Positions 43,920 through 53,857 of a stretch of DNA of 64,000 nucleotides are shown piece by piece (positions within the stretch are counted from its first letter, which is position 1; every line of letters starts with the position of its first letter). Under the pieces are notes generated by a model. The model saw only the letters and a program-made list of their open reading frames with translations. It searched no databases and was not told the origin of the DNA. The DNA comes from Thermosynechococcus sp. (lineage in GTDB: Bacteria > Cyanobacteriota > Cyanobacteriia > Thermosynechococcales > Thermosynechococcaceae), in NCBI RefSeq assembly GCF_025999095.1, contig NZ_AP024678.1, forward strand, positions 434,001 to 498,000. The letters are read 5' to 3'. Both the position numbers and the translations under genes were made by a program.

Positions 43920-45038
43920 TTATTTTATCAATGCTGTGCGCCCCTGGGGGCGATCGCTCCCAGCCAAGGTGGTGATCACAGATTCGGCAATGTTTTGGGC
44001 GGTTACGGGAGCCAGCAAAATACCGTTGCGGTAGTGCCCGGTGGCAAGCCAAGTGTGGTCGTCTATTTTTTCGATGATTGGTGCTGGGCGATCGCTCGGA
44101 CGCGGTCGCACTCCCTGCCACTGTTGCGTTAAGGGAGCTGTTTGCAAAACCGGCCAAAGCTCGCTGGCTCGTCTATGGAGTTGAGCAAGGGTTTGGGGAT
44201 TCCCAATTAAAGTGTTGCCCTCCACAGTGGCACCCACCCAGACCTGCCCCCAAGGCAAAGGGACAAAATGAATCCCTTCAGCGGTCATCACTGGTGTATT
44301 CGCCTCAACCTGACAGGCGAACTCTAGGGCTTGTCCTAAAACCGGTTCCAGAGTAACAGGGCGATCCAGGGCTTGAGTGAGGGGCGTTGTCCCGAGACCC
44401 GCCGCTAAAATTAGGCATTCGGTCTCAACCGAGCCCTGATCCAATTCCAGAACCCACCCCCGCGATCGCTGTAAAGACCTGACGGGGCTTTGATAGCGGA
44501 ATTGCACCCCCCGTTGACGAGCGGCTTGGCGCAAGGCTTGAGTGAAGGGTTTCGGTGCGACCTGGCGATCGCCCGTTGCCCACAGGGCGCCGTGAACAAG
44601 CTGAGGATTCACAAGGGAAAATTGATCCTGCACCGCCTGGGCCGAGAGCCACTGCGCGCCTTGGGGGGCCTGTTCTTGCAGCCATGCTTGGGTAGCGATC
44701 GCCGCCGCTTCTGTGGTGCAAATTTCCAGAATGCCTTGGCGTTGGTAGGGGATCTGGATCCCAGTTTGCGCCTCCAGTTCTGGAATCAGGGTTTCGTAGC
44801 GTGCCAAGCTGGCCTGGCGCAGTTGAAAGTTGCGTCCGCGCCGCCGCCGACTGAGATGGACAATGAGAACCCCTAGGGCGGCGCCTGTCGCTTGCCAATC
44901 TTCCTCCCCCTGGGCTTCAAGGACAAGAATCGGTGTTGCCGCTGCATCAAGAACCCGACTCAGTTCATAGGCGATCGCCGAACCCACCACGCCGGCGCCC
45001 ACAATCGTCACCGTTGCATTTGCTGGCAGCACCGTCAC
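43920..45038 (-). CDS. ThiO/DadA-type FAD-dependent oxidase
   Basis: A 372-residue flavoprotein amine oxidase. The FAD loop [18 protein letters not shown] is at the N-terminus, and the closing region [18 protein letters not shown] is typical of glycine oxidase ThiO, which supplies dehydroglycine for the thiazole of thiamine. Other D-amino-acid oxidases look alike. Start is GTG 45038, overlapping the previous stop as GTGA, so it is translationally coupled to the unknown gene at 45035-45388. Confidence 0.8.
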
Positions 45039-45388
45039 AGCGTGGCAACTGTATTCACTAATTCCCAGTTTTCATTTTCGGCGATGGCGCGACTCACACG
45101 GTCAAACCATTCAAAGCAGTGATTATTTTTCTTGAGGGTCAGTTCCTTGTTCTTGAGCACCAGATCAAACTTGGTGACATCCTTTTGGGGTGTGGTTTTA
45201 TCAATCAGGACTTCAACGGTAACCAGTTGGGACATTGAAATAGTATCGACCGTCCTCTCCCGTGCCACCACGTAATCATCCCCGACATGGGTCACTGTCA
45301 AATCGCAGGCCTCTAGGGTTTGCACCAGCTCTTCCTTTAGCCGTGCCCGGGGGAGTGCAATCGTAACAACACGAGCATATCGAGCCAT
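45035..45388 (-). CDS. Conserved small protein of unknown function
   Basis: A 117-residue protein starting MARYARVVTIALPRARLKEE, with alternating charged and beta-prone stretches and a Trp-containing terminal region (NENWELVNTV). No signal or membrane segment is present, and I recognise no domain. The ATG at 45388 is preferred over 45448, since the upstream stretch looks like leader. The gene is overlapped by ThiO, suggesting a shared task, and psbM follows. The tmk gene diverges from 45583. Confidence 0.7.
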   Translation of the reverse strand: MARYARVVTIALPRARLKEELVQTLEACDLTVTHVGDDYVVARERTVDTISMSQLVTVEVLIDKTTPQKDVTKFDLVLKNKELTLKKNNHCFEWFDRVSRAIAENENWELVNTVATL

Positions 45389-45582
45389 AACCGCCAAGTG
45401 GTAAACTAATAATCTGCAAATAATGGTTCTGGTGTGATCACGGCGCAAATGGAGTGCTGTCGCTGCTAGGGCGTCTAGGACATCACAGGGAATTAAGCAT
45501 TACGCCCATTGTATGGGTTCCTTGCATCGTACCGGCCGCCTGCCGCGATTATATCAAACCTTTTCTTGAAATTGCTGGATTC

Positions 45583-46308
45583 ATGCATTCTGCTACCCAT
45601 CCCTATGCGGGTTTATTTATTGTCCTAGAGGGGGGAGAGGGCGCCGGCAAAACCACCCAAATGGGGGCGATCGCCACCTGGCTCGAAGAAAGTGGCTGGT
45701 TGGCAAAATTACGAGCCTCTGATATTGATCCCCCCTTGCTTTTGACCCGTGAACCGGGGGGGACGCCCCTTGGCCAAGGCCTACGGCAATTGCTGCTCCA
45801 TAGTGATTTAGAGATTGATCCCCTAGCGGAGCTGCTCCTCTATGCCGCCGATCGCGCCCAACATGTGGCCACCTGTATCCGTCCGCAACTGCAACGGGGG
45901 GGCATTGTCCTGTGCGATCGCTATACGGCTTCTACCGTTGCCTACCAAGGCTATGGGCGGGGGCTGGACTTGCAGATCATTGAGCACATCAACCGGATTG
46001 CTACGGGGGGTTTAGGAGCGGATGTAGTTCTCTGGTTAGATCTTCCCGTCGGTGTTGGTCTTGCCCGTACCCAACAGCGGGGCATAGCGGATCGCTTCGA
46101 GCAGACTGCGGTGGCCTTTCACGAGCGGGTTCGGCAGGGATTTATGGCCCTAGCTCAGCAAGGGAGCGATCGCTGGCAGCGGATTGACGCCCACCAACCC
46201 CTAGATCAGGTGAGTAAAGCTATTCAAGATTGCCTAGCAGCTCATCTGCACCGCTGGTTTGAGACCTTGAAGAAGCGCCTGACTGGGGGCGATCGCGACT
46301 TGCCATAG
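45583..46308 (+). CDS. tmk: Thymidylate kinase
   Basis: A 241-residue dTMP kinase. Walker A is [12 protein letters not shown] near residue 15, the DRX motif is [16 protein letters not shown], and the lid region is RGIADRFEQ. It makes dTDP for DNA synthesis. The ATG at 45583 gives normal N-terminal length; the frame continues upstream in non-conserved codons. The 3' end overlaps the convergent dnaE-N gene by 75 bases, which is long for this window. Confidence 0.94.
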   Translation: MHSATHPYAGLFIVLEGGEGAGKTTQMGAIATWLEESGWLAKLRASDIDPPLLLTREPGGTPLGQGLRQLLLHSDLEIDPLAELLLYAADRAQHVATCIRPQLQRGGIVLCDRYTASTVAYQGYGRGLDLQIIEHINRIATGGLGADVVLWLDLPVGVGLARTQQRGIADRFEQTAVAFHERVRQGFMALAQQGSDRWQRIDAHQPLDQVSKAIQDCLAAHLHRWFETLKKRLTGGDRDLP

Positions 46309-48852
46309 CTCTAGTCCTTCCCGAAAAATTTGCTCCATGGGCAGCATCTGGCCCCTGGTGGTCATAAAGCGGTGATCCGGTGTTGCACAAATGGTCGAGC
46401 CATCCTCCAATTGATACTCATACACGGGACGGAAGCCCTGAAAATGCCACTGGGCAATGGGCTGCGTGTAAAGATGACCTTGGGCATCAAGACTATACAC
46501 GTGACAGGTCAACCGCTCCTGCACCAAGCGCCGAATGGGAACCGCACCATATTCCACGGTCATCACCGCAGTCTCACCACTCAGGCAGTATTCAGCGAAA
46601 TCCAGCATCTGCTTAAAAAGTTCTTGGGCTACGGCACTGGGCACCCCATTTTTAGCTGCTCCCTCGATGAAGAGGGCTTCATGTTTTTCCATTTCCTCTT
46701 TTTTCTTTTTGCCCATCGCCCGGCGGAGGAGATCCGCTTGACCCAGGGAATAGCCCGCCAAGTCCTGTGCCATCCGCATGATCTGCTCCTGATAACACAG
46801 GACGCCGTAGGTTTCGCTTAATATCGGCTTCAAACGCTCATGTTGATACTGAATGGGCTCGCGGCCGTGCTTGCGGTTAATGAATTTCGGGATCAGCCCA
46901 GCATCCAAAGGCCCCGGTCGATAGAGTGCCAGCACCGAGGAAATGTCCTCCAGATTCGAGGGCCTCAGTTCACGGACAATTTGGCGCATCCCCGAGGATT
47001 CCAGTTGAAAAATTCCCTCCAGTTTACCTTCCGCTAACAGTTGATAGGTTTTGGCATCATCGAGGGGTAAAGCATCAAGGTCAATCCGCTGACCATGGTT
47101 TTTTTCGATCAGTTCTTGGGTTTTTTGGATCATGGTCAGATTTTTCAGACCCAGAAAGTCCATCTTCAGAAGGCCGAGGGATTCTAAATCCTCCATGAAG
47201 TACTGGGTAATCACGGCGCCATCGTTGTTGCGCTGCAGCGGCACCAGTTGATCCAAGGGTTCTGAGGCAATGACGACGCCAGCCGCATGGACACCATAGG
47301 TTTTGTTGGTGCCCTCAATGCGCATGGCCATATCAATCCAGCGGCGCACGAGCGGATCAGTGTCGTACTTTTCCTTGAACTCCGGCGCAGGGGTTTCCTC
47401 GGAGATCATGACTGCCAATTTGACGGGTTTGCCCCGCACCACGGGAATCAGTTTCGCCATTTGATCGGCTTGGCTATAGGGAATATCCAGCACCCGTGCC
47501 ACATCCTTGAGCACCGCCTTGGAGGTCATGCGGTTGAAGGTGATGATCTGGGCGACGCGATCGCTGCCGTATTTTTGGGTCACGTACTGGATGACTTCCT
47601 CGCGGCGGTCAATACAAAAGTCCGTGTCAATGTCGGGCATGGACTTGCGCTCAGGATTCAAAAAGCGCTCAAAGAGCAAGCCATGGTGAACCGGATCAAT
47701 GTTGGTAATGCGCAGGGCATAGGCCACCAGGGAACCCGCTGCCGATCCCCGCCCCGGACCTACGGGGATGTTGTGGTCGCGGGCATATTTGATGTAGTCC
47801 CAAACGACTAGGAAATAGTTGGAGAACCCCATCTGCTGGAGCATTTTGAGTTCGTATTCCAAACGCTGCCGATAGGTGGCCTCCAACTGCTGGCGATTGC
47901 TGAGGTGAAATCGCTCTAGCAGTCCTTGCCATGCCACTTGCTCTAGGTAGGTATCTGCTGTATGGCCAGGCGGCACCGGAAACTCTGGACTTTGGGGTTC
48001 ACGAAAGATGTTATAGGCTTCAATCTTGGCGGCTACTTCGAGGGTATTCGCCAAGGCCTCTTGAATGACCTGATCGGGCAAATGATCCCGAAACAGCCGA
48101 GCCATTTCAGCGGCGGATTTCAGGTACTCTGTACCGCTATAGCGCATCCGCTTCTCATCGCTGAGCAGCTTGTTGGTTTGGATACAAAGCAGGGCGTCGT
48201 GGGCTTCAACGTCATGACAGGAAATAAAGTGGGAGTCATTGGTGGCAATAATTTTGATCCCCAACTCACGACCAATGCGCACCAGTTCAACGTTGACCAC
48301 CCGATCCTCTTGACTGCCGTGGTCTTGGATCTCAAGGTAAAAATCCTCACCAAAGGTCTCTTGATACCAAGCAGCAACACTGCGTGCTAAATCCGGTTTG
48401 CCCTGCAAAATAGCTTGGGGAATTTCCCCTCCCAAACAGGCACTGGTGACGATCAGCCCTTCGCGGTATTGGGCGAGGAGTTCCTTGTTGATACAGGGGC
48501 GGGCAAAAATCCCCTTTCCCTGAAAGCCCTGAAGGTGAGAGATGGTGGTGAGTTTGCAGAGGTTGTGGTAGCCTTGCTTATTTTTGGCCAGCACCACTTG
48601 GTGAAAGCGGGGTTTGCGCTCCTGTTTGGTGATGTCGCCATTGATGACGTACATCTCATTGCCAATAATTGGCTTTAGGGGCTTGCCGCGACAGAGCTTT
48701 AGCAGTTCAATGGCACCATACATTACCCCATGGTCCGTGAGGGCGATCGCCGGCATTCCCAATTCCATTGCCCGTGCCACTAGGTCGGGAAGCTGACTAG
48801 CACCATCAAGCAGACTGTAATCACTGTGAATATGCAGACCGACAAAGGACAT
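46234..48852 (-). CDS. dnaE: DNA polymerase III alpha subunit, N-terminal part fused to split-intein N half
   Basis: An 872-residue product with the PHP exonuclease-like domain ([14 protein letters not shown]), the catalytic polymerase motif in [14 protein letters not shown], and an extein junction at FAEY. From residue 756 it is the intein N half, beginning CLSGETAV and including the block-B-like ATPDHRFM. After protein trans-splicing with the C half (59496-60854) it gives the full replicative polymerase. The ATG at 48852 is preferred over TTG 48858. psbQ lies 36 bases upstream in the same direction. Confidence 0.97.
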   Translation of the reverse strand: MSFVGLHIHSDYSLLDGASQLPDLVARAMELGMPAIALTDHGVMYGAIELLKLCRGKPLKPIIGNEMYVINGDITKQERKPRFHQVVLAKNKQGYHNLCKLTTISHLQGFQGKGIFARPCINKELLAQYREGLIVTSACLGGEIPQAILQGKPDLARSVAAWYQETFGEDFYLEIQDHGSQEDRVVNVELVRIGRELGIKIIATNDSHFISCHDVEAHDALLCIQTNKLLSDEKRMRYSGTEYLKSAAEMARLFRDHLPDQVIQEALANTLEVAAKIEAYNIFREPQSPEFPVPPGHTADTYLEQVAWQGLLERFHLSNRQQLEATYRQRLEYELKMLQQMGFSNYFLVVWDYIKYARDHNIPVGPGRGSAAGSLVAYALRITNIDPVHHGLLFERFLNPERKSMPDIDTDFCIDRREEVIQYVTQKYGSDRVAQIITFNRMTSKAVLKDVARVLDIPYSQADQMAKLIPVVRGKPVKLAVMISEETPAPEFKEKYDTDPLVRRWIDMAMRIEGTNKTYGVHAAGVVIASEPLDQLVPLQRNNDGAVITQYFMEDLESLGLLKMDFLGLKNLTMIQKTQELIEKNHGQRIDLDALPLDDAKTYQLLAEGKLEGIFQLESSGMRQIVRELRPSNLEDISSVLALYRPGPLDAGLIPKFINRKHGREPIQYQHERLKPILSETYGVLCYQEQIMRMAQDLAGYSLGQADLLRRAMGKKKKEEMEKHEALFIEGAAKNGVPSAVAQELFKQMLDFAEYCLSGETAVMTVEYGAVPIRRLVQERLTCHVYSLDAQGHLYTQPIAQWHFQGFRPVYEYQLEDGSTICATPDHRFMTTRGQMLPMEQIFREGLELWQVAIAPSQALLQGLKPAVQMSC
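46237..46587 (-). other. DnaE split intein, N-terminal half
   Basis: 117 codons from the catalytic Cys1 (46585-46587), directly after the extein residues FAEY, to the stop. Block A is CLSGETAVM and block B holds ATPDHRFM, with the His that assists the N-S acyl shift. The last dozen residues ([13 protein letters not shown]) form a tail beyond the core fold. The complementary half lies at 60750-60854. Confidence 0.95.
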
Positions 48853-48888
48853 GGGCAACGGCTACCAACTTAGGAGAAAGGCAGGAGA

Positions 48889-49347
48889 CTAGGACAACTC
48901 AGGCAAGCTGTTGAGATAGGCCTTGAAATCCGCTTCAGCCTCGCGGAAGCTCTCTTGAGCTACGGGAATACTATCGAGATCGGCGCCTTGATCAATTTTC
49001 AGGAAGTCATCGGTCAGGGCACGGGTCAAGGCCGTGGGGGTGGGTTGGTCCTTTGCCAAAAGGTTGCGGTTGAGGGCTCGCATATCCATCAACATTTCAC
49101 CGAGGGGGCCGCGCATAATGTTGCGGGCTTCCTGCCAATCGCCTTTGGCGATGCTGACCTCTAAATCAGCAAAGCGTTCGGCATTTTTCTCAATGTCGCT
49201 CAGGTAGTCTTGAATGCGAGTAATTTGCAACTCACTATAGGTGGGTGGGGGTGAGGTTGTGGCACTGGGGCCGCCACAGCCGACTAAAATAATAGCAACA
49301 ATGCTTAATAGGATTGAAATTAAGGACTTTTGATTTAGACGCAGCAT
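48889..49347 (-). CDS. psbQ: PsbQ-like photosystem II lipoprotein (CyanoQ)
   Basis: A 152-residue lipoprotein with lipobox LVGC near residue 24, followed by a four-helix bundle characteristic of CyanoQ. It sits on the lumenal side of photosystem II and stabilises the oxygen-evolving complex. The segment [20 protein letters not shown] is family-typical. It starts 39 bases after the NFACT stop and precedes dnaE-N by 36 bases. A transcript joining the three genes is likely from spacing but untested. Confidence 0.92.
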   Translation of the reverse strand: MLRLNQKSLISILLSIVAIILVGCGGPSATTSPPPTYSELQITRIQDYLSDIEKNAERFADLEVSIAKGDWQEARNIMRGPLGEMLMDMRALNRNLLAKDQPTPTALTRALTDDFLKIDQGADLDSIPVAQESFREAEADFKAYLNSLPELS

Positions 49348-49386
49348 AGAACCTCAGCAGTCAATAGTGTCTTCAAAAACACGGTT

Positions 49387-51162
49387 CTATTCTGCCATGA
49401 TCCCGTCGCGATCGCCCGCCGTGCAGCGAAGCTGTTTGCTCCTTGAGGGTATCTCTGCGGGGCAATCCCTGACCCTGAGGGGATGCCCCCACACCACGGT
49501 TGCCTGATCGTAGATCACCATTCCCGGATTAGCACCCTTCGGTTTTTGCACATACTTGCGGCGGGTATAGACGACGGGCACTTGGGCACTGGCTCGCGCT
49601 TGACTATGGTAGGCCGCCAAATCCGCCACGTATTGAATATCTTTGTCACTGGGGACATCCCCCGCTTCAAGGCGGAGAATGACATGACTGCCGGGAATCT
49701 CTTGGGTGTGAAACCACCAATCGTAGGGACTGGCAACGCGAAAGGTGAGATCGTCGTTCTGACGGTTGTTGCGCCCCACAAGAACCGTAAAGCCACTCGG
49801 TGTTGTATAGCGTAGGTAGGGACTAGGGGTGGTTGGCGGACAATAGTAATCGGGGGCTATCAGGTATCCCTGTTGAATCAGTTCAGCCCGAATCTCCTCA
49901 AGGACATCTAAGGATGTGGCCGCAGCCAGGGTGACCGCCACCTGATCCAAATAGGCAAGTTCCCCTTCAGCAGCCGTGAGGAGTGGCGTAATGTGCTGCT
50001 GGGCACGTTTCAGTTTTTGGTGTTGCCTGTATAACTCCTGAGCCGTTTGGATGGCACTTTTTTCTGGGGAGAGGGCAATGGCGAGGGGTTCTTGGGTGGT
50101 AAAGTCCGTCACGATCAGTTCGGTCATGCCGGGTTGCCACAGGTGGGCATGGGCCATGAGTAAATCTGCGAGGTACCGTGGGCGATCGCCCCCCACCGCT
50201 GCCGCCAATCGTTCCCGAAAGCCCTCAATCTTGGCGATGAGTTTTTGCCGTTGTGCCTGTAGGCTCTGGTGCAACTGTTGCTGAAGTTGCTGTGTTTGCT
50301 GTTGCTGGAGTTGGTCTTGGTAATAGGTGGCCAGGATCTCGTGGATGCTGCCGGTGGAGGAGGTCTGCACTCCAAGCGGGGGAATGACGCGATAGCCCGT
50401 TGCTGTGAATTGAGGCACAAAATGCCCCCTCTCTAAACACTTCAGCCAGTGCTGCCAATGGTCAAACAGCCGCCGCCACTCTGCAGCGCTTAGATCTGTA
50501 GTGCGACACTCTGGGGGCAAAGCGGCATCGGCCAGTAATTGCTGTACCAACGCAGGACTCAAGCCCCGATAGGCCTTCAGGAGTTGCTGCCGCAGCAGTC
50601 CGGGGATCACACTCACCTGTTGTTGCCATTGCTCAAAGGGAATCTCGCTACTGGGCAGCGCTGCCGTCAGGGGGGGTGGGGGCACATAGGGCTGACCGGT
50701 GAGAATTGGCCGCAAGCGGGACTGCTGGGGGCTGACTTGGTGGGCGGCGGTAACAATTTCCCCCTCAGCGTTTACCAGGATCACGTTGCTGTACTTGCCC
50801 ATGATCTCGGCATAGAGACGCCACTGCGTTGCTTCCTGCAGACGGGGTGCAAATTCCAAAACCACAACGCGCTCCCAGGGGTTGATTAAACCAACCCGCA
50901 CAAGGGCAAGGCGATTGAGTTGGGCATGAAGCTGCTGACTAAAGGTAAAGGTGTCTGGCTGGCGGGGGGGCGGTGGTTCAAAGGCAACGCGTGCCGCTTG
51001 GGGATGCCAACTGAGGGTCAGCCAACCCTGTTTTTTGAGTGTGCGTAGAGCCAAGGCAATCGTGTGGCGATCGCGCTGGTAAACCGTTTCGAGCCGTGCT
51101 GGTAGCCAATGTTGGAGATCGGCACAAACAGCACGCAGAGTAGTTAAATCAACGGGTTGCAC
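49387..51162 (-). CDS. NFACT/RqcH-type ribosome quality-control protein
   Basis: A 591-residue protein of the Rqc2/RqcH/FbpA family: an N-terminal NFACT-N domain (from DLTTLRAVCADLQHWLPARL), a middle coiled coil (long Gln/Leu-rich stretch about 280-430), and the NFACT-R domain with DWWFHTQEIPGSHVIL. RqcH binds stalled 50S subunits with peptidyl-tRNA and adds alanine tails in Bacillus. Older annotations call such proteins fibronectin-binding. Start is GTG at 51162. It is divergent from the RDD gene. Confidence 0.9.
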   Translation of the reverse strand: MQPVDLTTLRAVCADLQHWLPARLETVYQRDRHTIALALRTLKKQGWLTLSWHPQAARVAFEPPPPRQPDTFTFSQQLHAQLNRLALVRVGLINPWERVVVLEFAPRLQEATQWRLYAEIMGKYSNVILVNAEGEIVTAAHQVSPQQSRLRPILTGQPYVPPPPLTAALPSSEIPFEQWQQQVSVIPGLLRQQLLKAYRGLSPALVQQLLADAALPPECRTTDLSAAEWRRLFDHWQHWLKCLERGHFVPQFTATGYRVIPPLGVQTSSTGSIHEILATYYQDQLQQQQTQQLQQQLHQSLQAQRQKLIAKIEGFRERLAAAVGGDRPRYLADLLMAHAHLWQPGMTELIVTDFTTQEPLAIALSPEKSAIQTAQELYRQHQKLKRAQQHITPLLTAAEGELAYLDQVAVTLAAATSLDVLEEIRAELIQQGYLIAPDYYCPPTTPSPYLRYTTPSGFTVLVGRNNRQNDDLTFRVASPYDWWFHTQEIPGSHVILRLEAGDVPSDKDIQYVADLAAYHSQARASAQVPVVYTRRKYVQKPKGANPGMVIYDQATVVWGHPLRVRDCPAEIPSRSKQLRCTAGDRDGIMAE

Positions 51163-51252
51163 CGTCCAAACTCCGCAGGATTTTTTGAGGGAATCGGCAT
51201 CAAGCTATACTAGTCTAGCCACTCTCTGGCCTTTTGCCACCCTGTGCTCGCT

Positions 51253-51789
51253 ATGGCACTTTCCCGTCAATATCCACCCCCCTTACCCCTGGCTCAGCCT
51301 TGGCGACGGGCGATCGCCAGCAGCATTGACTTTATCCTAATCTGGCTGACGAGCGTTGTCGGTATCACACCGGGAGCGGCGATTCAGTGGGGGCAACTCT
51401 TTGTCTTTGCCATCGTTTGGTGGTTACTGCGGGTGGCGATGGTCAACCGCAATAAGGGTCAAAGCCCCGGCCATTGGTTGATGAATGTGCGACTGTTGGA
51501 TCAGCGGCAGCGGACACCGGATCTGCTCTCCCTCAGCAAGCGAGAACTGGTGATTGGCATCGGGGCACTGCTGACATTGGCGGGCTTGGAATCCTATGGC
51601 CCTAGTATGGCCCTCATTATTTTGGCGCTGCCCTTAGCCGTTGACTGCAGTCTGGCCTGGATTGATGAAGAACACCGCACGCTCCACGATCGCCTAGGCG
51701 GCACAAAGGTGTATCGTTGTCGGCGGGGCTTTGCCCTCGATCGCAAGCTGATTGAATTGGTCAGCAAAATCCGCAAAGATCTGCCATAA
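51253..51789 (+). CDS. RDD-domain membrane protein
   Basis: A 178-residue protein with RDD-type membrane helices: the Arg is in WRRAIASSIDFILIWLTS and the aspartates are in that and later segments. The QSPGHWLMNVRLLDQR stretch is typical of the domain. RDD proteins have unclear roles, some in sodium or proton exchange. The ATG at 51253 is preferred over the GTG at 51244. rpmG starts 35 bases downstream. Confidence 0.8.
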   Translation: MALSRQYPPPLPLAQPWRRAIASSIDFILIWLTSVVGITPGAAIQWGQLFVFAIVWWLLRVAMVNRNKGQSPGHWLMNVRLLDQRQRTPDLLSLSKRELVIGIGALLTLAGLESYGPSMALIILALPLAVDCSLAWIDEEHRTLHDRLGGTKVYRCRRGFALDRKLIELVSKIRKDLP

Positions 51790-51824
51790 TTAGAGATCGG
51801 CTCACTGGATAGATAGGCAAGACC

Positions 51825-52019
51825 ATGGCTAAAGCAAAAGGCGCCAGAATTATTATCACCCTAGAGTGCACAGAGTGCCGTACTAATCCGGCACAGCGAT
51901 CGCCCGGTGTCTCTCGCTACACCACCACCAAAAATCGTCGCACCACCACAGGGCGGTTGGAACTGAAGAAATTTTGCCGCTACTGCAACAAGCACACCGT
52001 TCACAAAGAAATCAAGTAA
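51825..52019 (+). CDS. rpmG: 50S ribosomal protein L33
   Basis: A 64-residue L33 with four cysteines, CTEC and CRYC, forming a zinc-ribbon type site, and the basic, beta-rich pattern [18 protein letters not shown]. The zinc-containing form may be replaced by a cysteine-free paralogue under zinc limitation in some bacteria. It is immediately followed by rpsR in one unit. Confidence 0.96.
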   Translation: MAKAKGARIIITLECTECRTNPAQRSPGVSRYTTTKNRRTTTGRLELKKFCRYCNKHTVHKEIK

Positions 52020-52033
52020 TTTAGAGGACAGCT

Positions 52034-52249
52034 ATGGCATTTTATCGGCGACGCATTTCCCCCATTCCCCCTGGCCAACCCATTGACTACAAAGACGTGG
52101 ATTTACTGCGACGTTTTATCACGGAGCGGGGAAAAATCTTGCCGCGACGGGTGACCGGTCTCACTGCCAAGCAACAGCGGCAACTGGCAGTAGCCATTAA
52201 GCGGGCACGGATCATGGCCCTCTTGCCCTTCTTGAATCTCGAAGGCTAG
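52034..52249 (+). CDS. rpsR: 30S ribosomal protein S18
   Basis: A 71-residue S18 with the conserved [20 protein letters not shown] and a terminal basic helix. It sits on the small-subunit platform and contacts S6 and mRNA. The gene is 14 bases after rpmG and preceded by GAGGA. A hairpin without a strong T-tract follows at 52279. Confidence 0.96.
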   Translation: MAFYRRRISPIPPGQPIDYKDVDLLRRFITERGKILPRRVTGLTAKQQRQLAVAIKRARIMALLPFLNLEG

Positions 52250-52278
52250 GAACTCGCGCTCGCCAATTGGTTTTTGTG

Positions 52279-52304
52279 AAGGGGTAGGTTGAAGCTTACC
52301 CCTT
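52279..52304 (+). terminator. Hairpin downstream of rpmG-rpsR
   Basis: AAGGGGTA (52279-52286) pairs perfectly with TACCCCTT (52297-52304) around a ten-base loop. It lies about 30 bases after the rpsR stop, fitting an end of the ribosomal unit. Only a short TC stretch follows, so it may act as a processing or factor-aided terminator. Confidence 0.5.
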
Positions 52305-52355
52305 TCTAAATATGCCAATAAAGAACAAAACACTATCCAGCATCACCATCGCCAA

Positions 52356-52646
52356 TCACCTCATGGAACTCATCTGTTTTTTTCCGCTGAGGCCCCTCTC
52401 GTCGAGGAGGTAACTAATCCTGGAAACTTCCACCCCAACTTCCTGGGCCTGATCGATTAAACGGTCATCGGGGTTGGCAGCAACATCTAGCACTAAGGCC
52501 GCCCCCTCAAGTTTCCAAGGACGAAGGGGACCACCTTGGGCACTCAGTGGTCTCGTTTCAGCCAGCGATGGAGGGTGGCGCGACTTACCTGAAAGATTAT
52601 TAGGTGGCCTCATTGATTTTGCCACCTTGCTTGACATAGGAGACAA
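52356..52646 (-). mobile_element. Degraded IS630-type transposase fragment (OrfA-like)
   Basis: A minus-strand frame ends in a stretch that resembles the helix-turn-helix C-terminus of IS630-family OrfA: ANPDDRLIDQAQEVGVEVSR followed by ISYLLDERGLSGKK. The catalytic DDE half is absent, so this is a stub rather than a mobile element. No terminal repeats were identified with confidence. The family call is by pattern and could be wrong. The flanks to 52790 show nothing else except the Zur box. Confidence 0.35.
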
Positions 52647-52780
52647 CTCCTCATGTTCTTTAAGGAGCCTTTGAGGATATTCGGGATGCGGCAGGGGTAA
52701 TCTATTTCCCTTTGCAATATATCACTCCCTTTCGAAATAGCTATATTTTTGCTTGCTCTCCCTACCTAGCTGTGTAAACA

Positions 52781-52796
52781 TGAGAATGGTTATCAT
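52781..52796 (+). promoter_or_regulatory. Zur/Fur-type operator before znuA
   Basis: GAGAATGGTTATC at 52782-52794 matches the Fur/Zur core GATAATGATTATC at 11 of 13 positions, within an overall palindromic context. It lies 15 bases before the znuA start, where repressor binding would block translation or transcription initiation. Zur is the likely protein given the downstream zinc genes. Inferred, not tested. Confidence 0.6.
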
Positions 52797-52810
52797 TCAT
52801 CTGTTTCTCT

Positions 52811-53857
52811 ATGGCTATTCAAGCGCACCTTAAACGCTGGGGGCTGCTGCTAATTCTGGGGGTATTTTTGGGCAGTTGTGCCCCCCCAGCCCAGTCGCCA
52901 CAGGAGCGGGAGACCTCACAGACCTCACAGACAGCAGGGCAATTCACGATTGTGACGACTTTTTTACCCATCACTGCCTTTACAAAAGCGGTCGTGGGCG
53001 ATCGCGCCACTGTCGAGCAACTGTTGCCCCCTAATGTTGATGCCCACGACTTCCAAGCCCGTCCTGAGGATGTGCGGCTTTTGGGGACGGCAAGGGTCTT
53101 GGTCAAAAACGGCCTTGGGTTGGAAACGTTCCTTGACCCCTTAATCAAGAATGCCGCCAATACAGACCTTAAAGTCATTGATACCAGTGCTGGAGTAACC
53201 CCAATTGCCAGCGCAAAGGGTGATCCCGACCACACCCATGATTACGACGACCATAGCCACAGTCATAGCCATGGTGAATTCAATCCCCACATTTGGCTAG
53301 ATCCCCAGCGTGCTGTCCAGCAGGTAAAAAATATTCGTGATGGTTTGATTGCCGTGGATCCTGAAGGGGCTGCCATCTATGAAGAAAATAGTGCTGCCTT
53401 TATTCAAAAGTTAGAAGCACTCGATGCCCTGGCACGGGAAAAGCTCACTCCCTTTGCCGGCAAAACATTTGTGATCTATCACGATGTGGCCCCCTATTTT
53501 GCCGAGAGGTATAACCTGAAAGCGATCTATCTCGTGGGCAATCCCGCCGTTAACCCCTCACCAGCGGACGTGCAACGGGTGATGCAGGCGGTGCAGCAAA
53601 GTGACCTGAAAACGCTCTTGACTGAACCGGGGCAAGAACAGGCCTTTGAAAGTTTAGCGCGGGATTCGGGGGCAAAAGTGAGTGTGTTTGATCCCCTAGA
53701 GCGTGCCCCTTCCGCAGCAGATCTCACCCCTGCCTATTTCCTGGGCAAGATGGAGCAGAACATTCTCAACCTTGCTGAAGCGTTTGGGGCGCAACGGCAA
53801 GCCCATCGTTCCCCTTATTCCTTGGCGGTTTTGGAGTTGGCGTGGATACCCCTGTGA
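52811..53857 (+). CDS. znuA: Zinc ABC transporter substrate-binding lipoprotein
   Basis: A 348-residue cluster 9 binding protein with lipobox LGSC near residue 23 and metal-site histidines in NVDAHDFQAR. A histidine/aspartate-rich loop (HTHDYDDHSHSHSHG) near residues 141-155 is typical of zinc-specific ZnuA and absent from manganese MntC. It captures zinc in the periplasm. It overlaps znuC by 16 bases. The serine-threonine linker after the lipobox contains the short repeated codons SQTSQT. Confidence 0.93.
   Translation: MAIQAHLKRWGLLLILGVFLGSCAPPAQSPQERETSQTSQTAGQFTIVTTFLPITAFTKAVVGDRATVEQLLPPNVDAHDFQARPEDVRLLGTARVLVKNGLGLETFLDPLIKNAANTDLKVIDTSAGVTPIASAKGDPDHTHDYDDHSHSHSHGEFNPHIWLDPQRAVQQVKNIRDGLIAVDPEGAAIYEENSAAFIQKLEALDALAREKLTPFAGKTFVIYHDVAPYFAERYNLKAIYLVGNPAVNPSPADVQRVMQAVQQSDLKTLLTEPGQEQAFESLARDSGAKVSVFDPLERAPSAADLTPAYFLGKMEQNILNLAEAFGAQRQAHRSPYSLAVLELAWIPL

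Noticed and set aside
52912-52933. Short tandem repeat of about nine bases in znuA (encoding SQTSQT)
   Set aside because: A local codon repeat in the linker after the lipobox. Too short for a regulatory or mobile element, and explained by the flexible linker.
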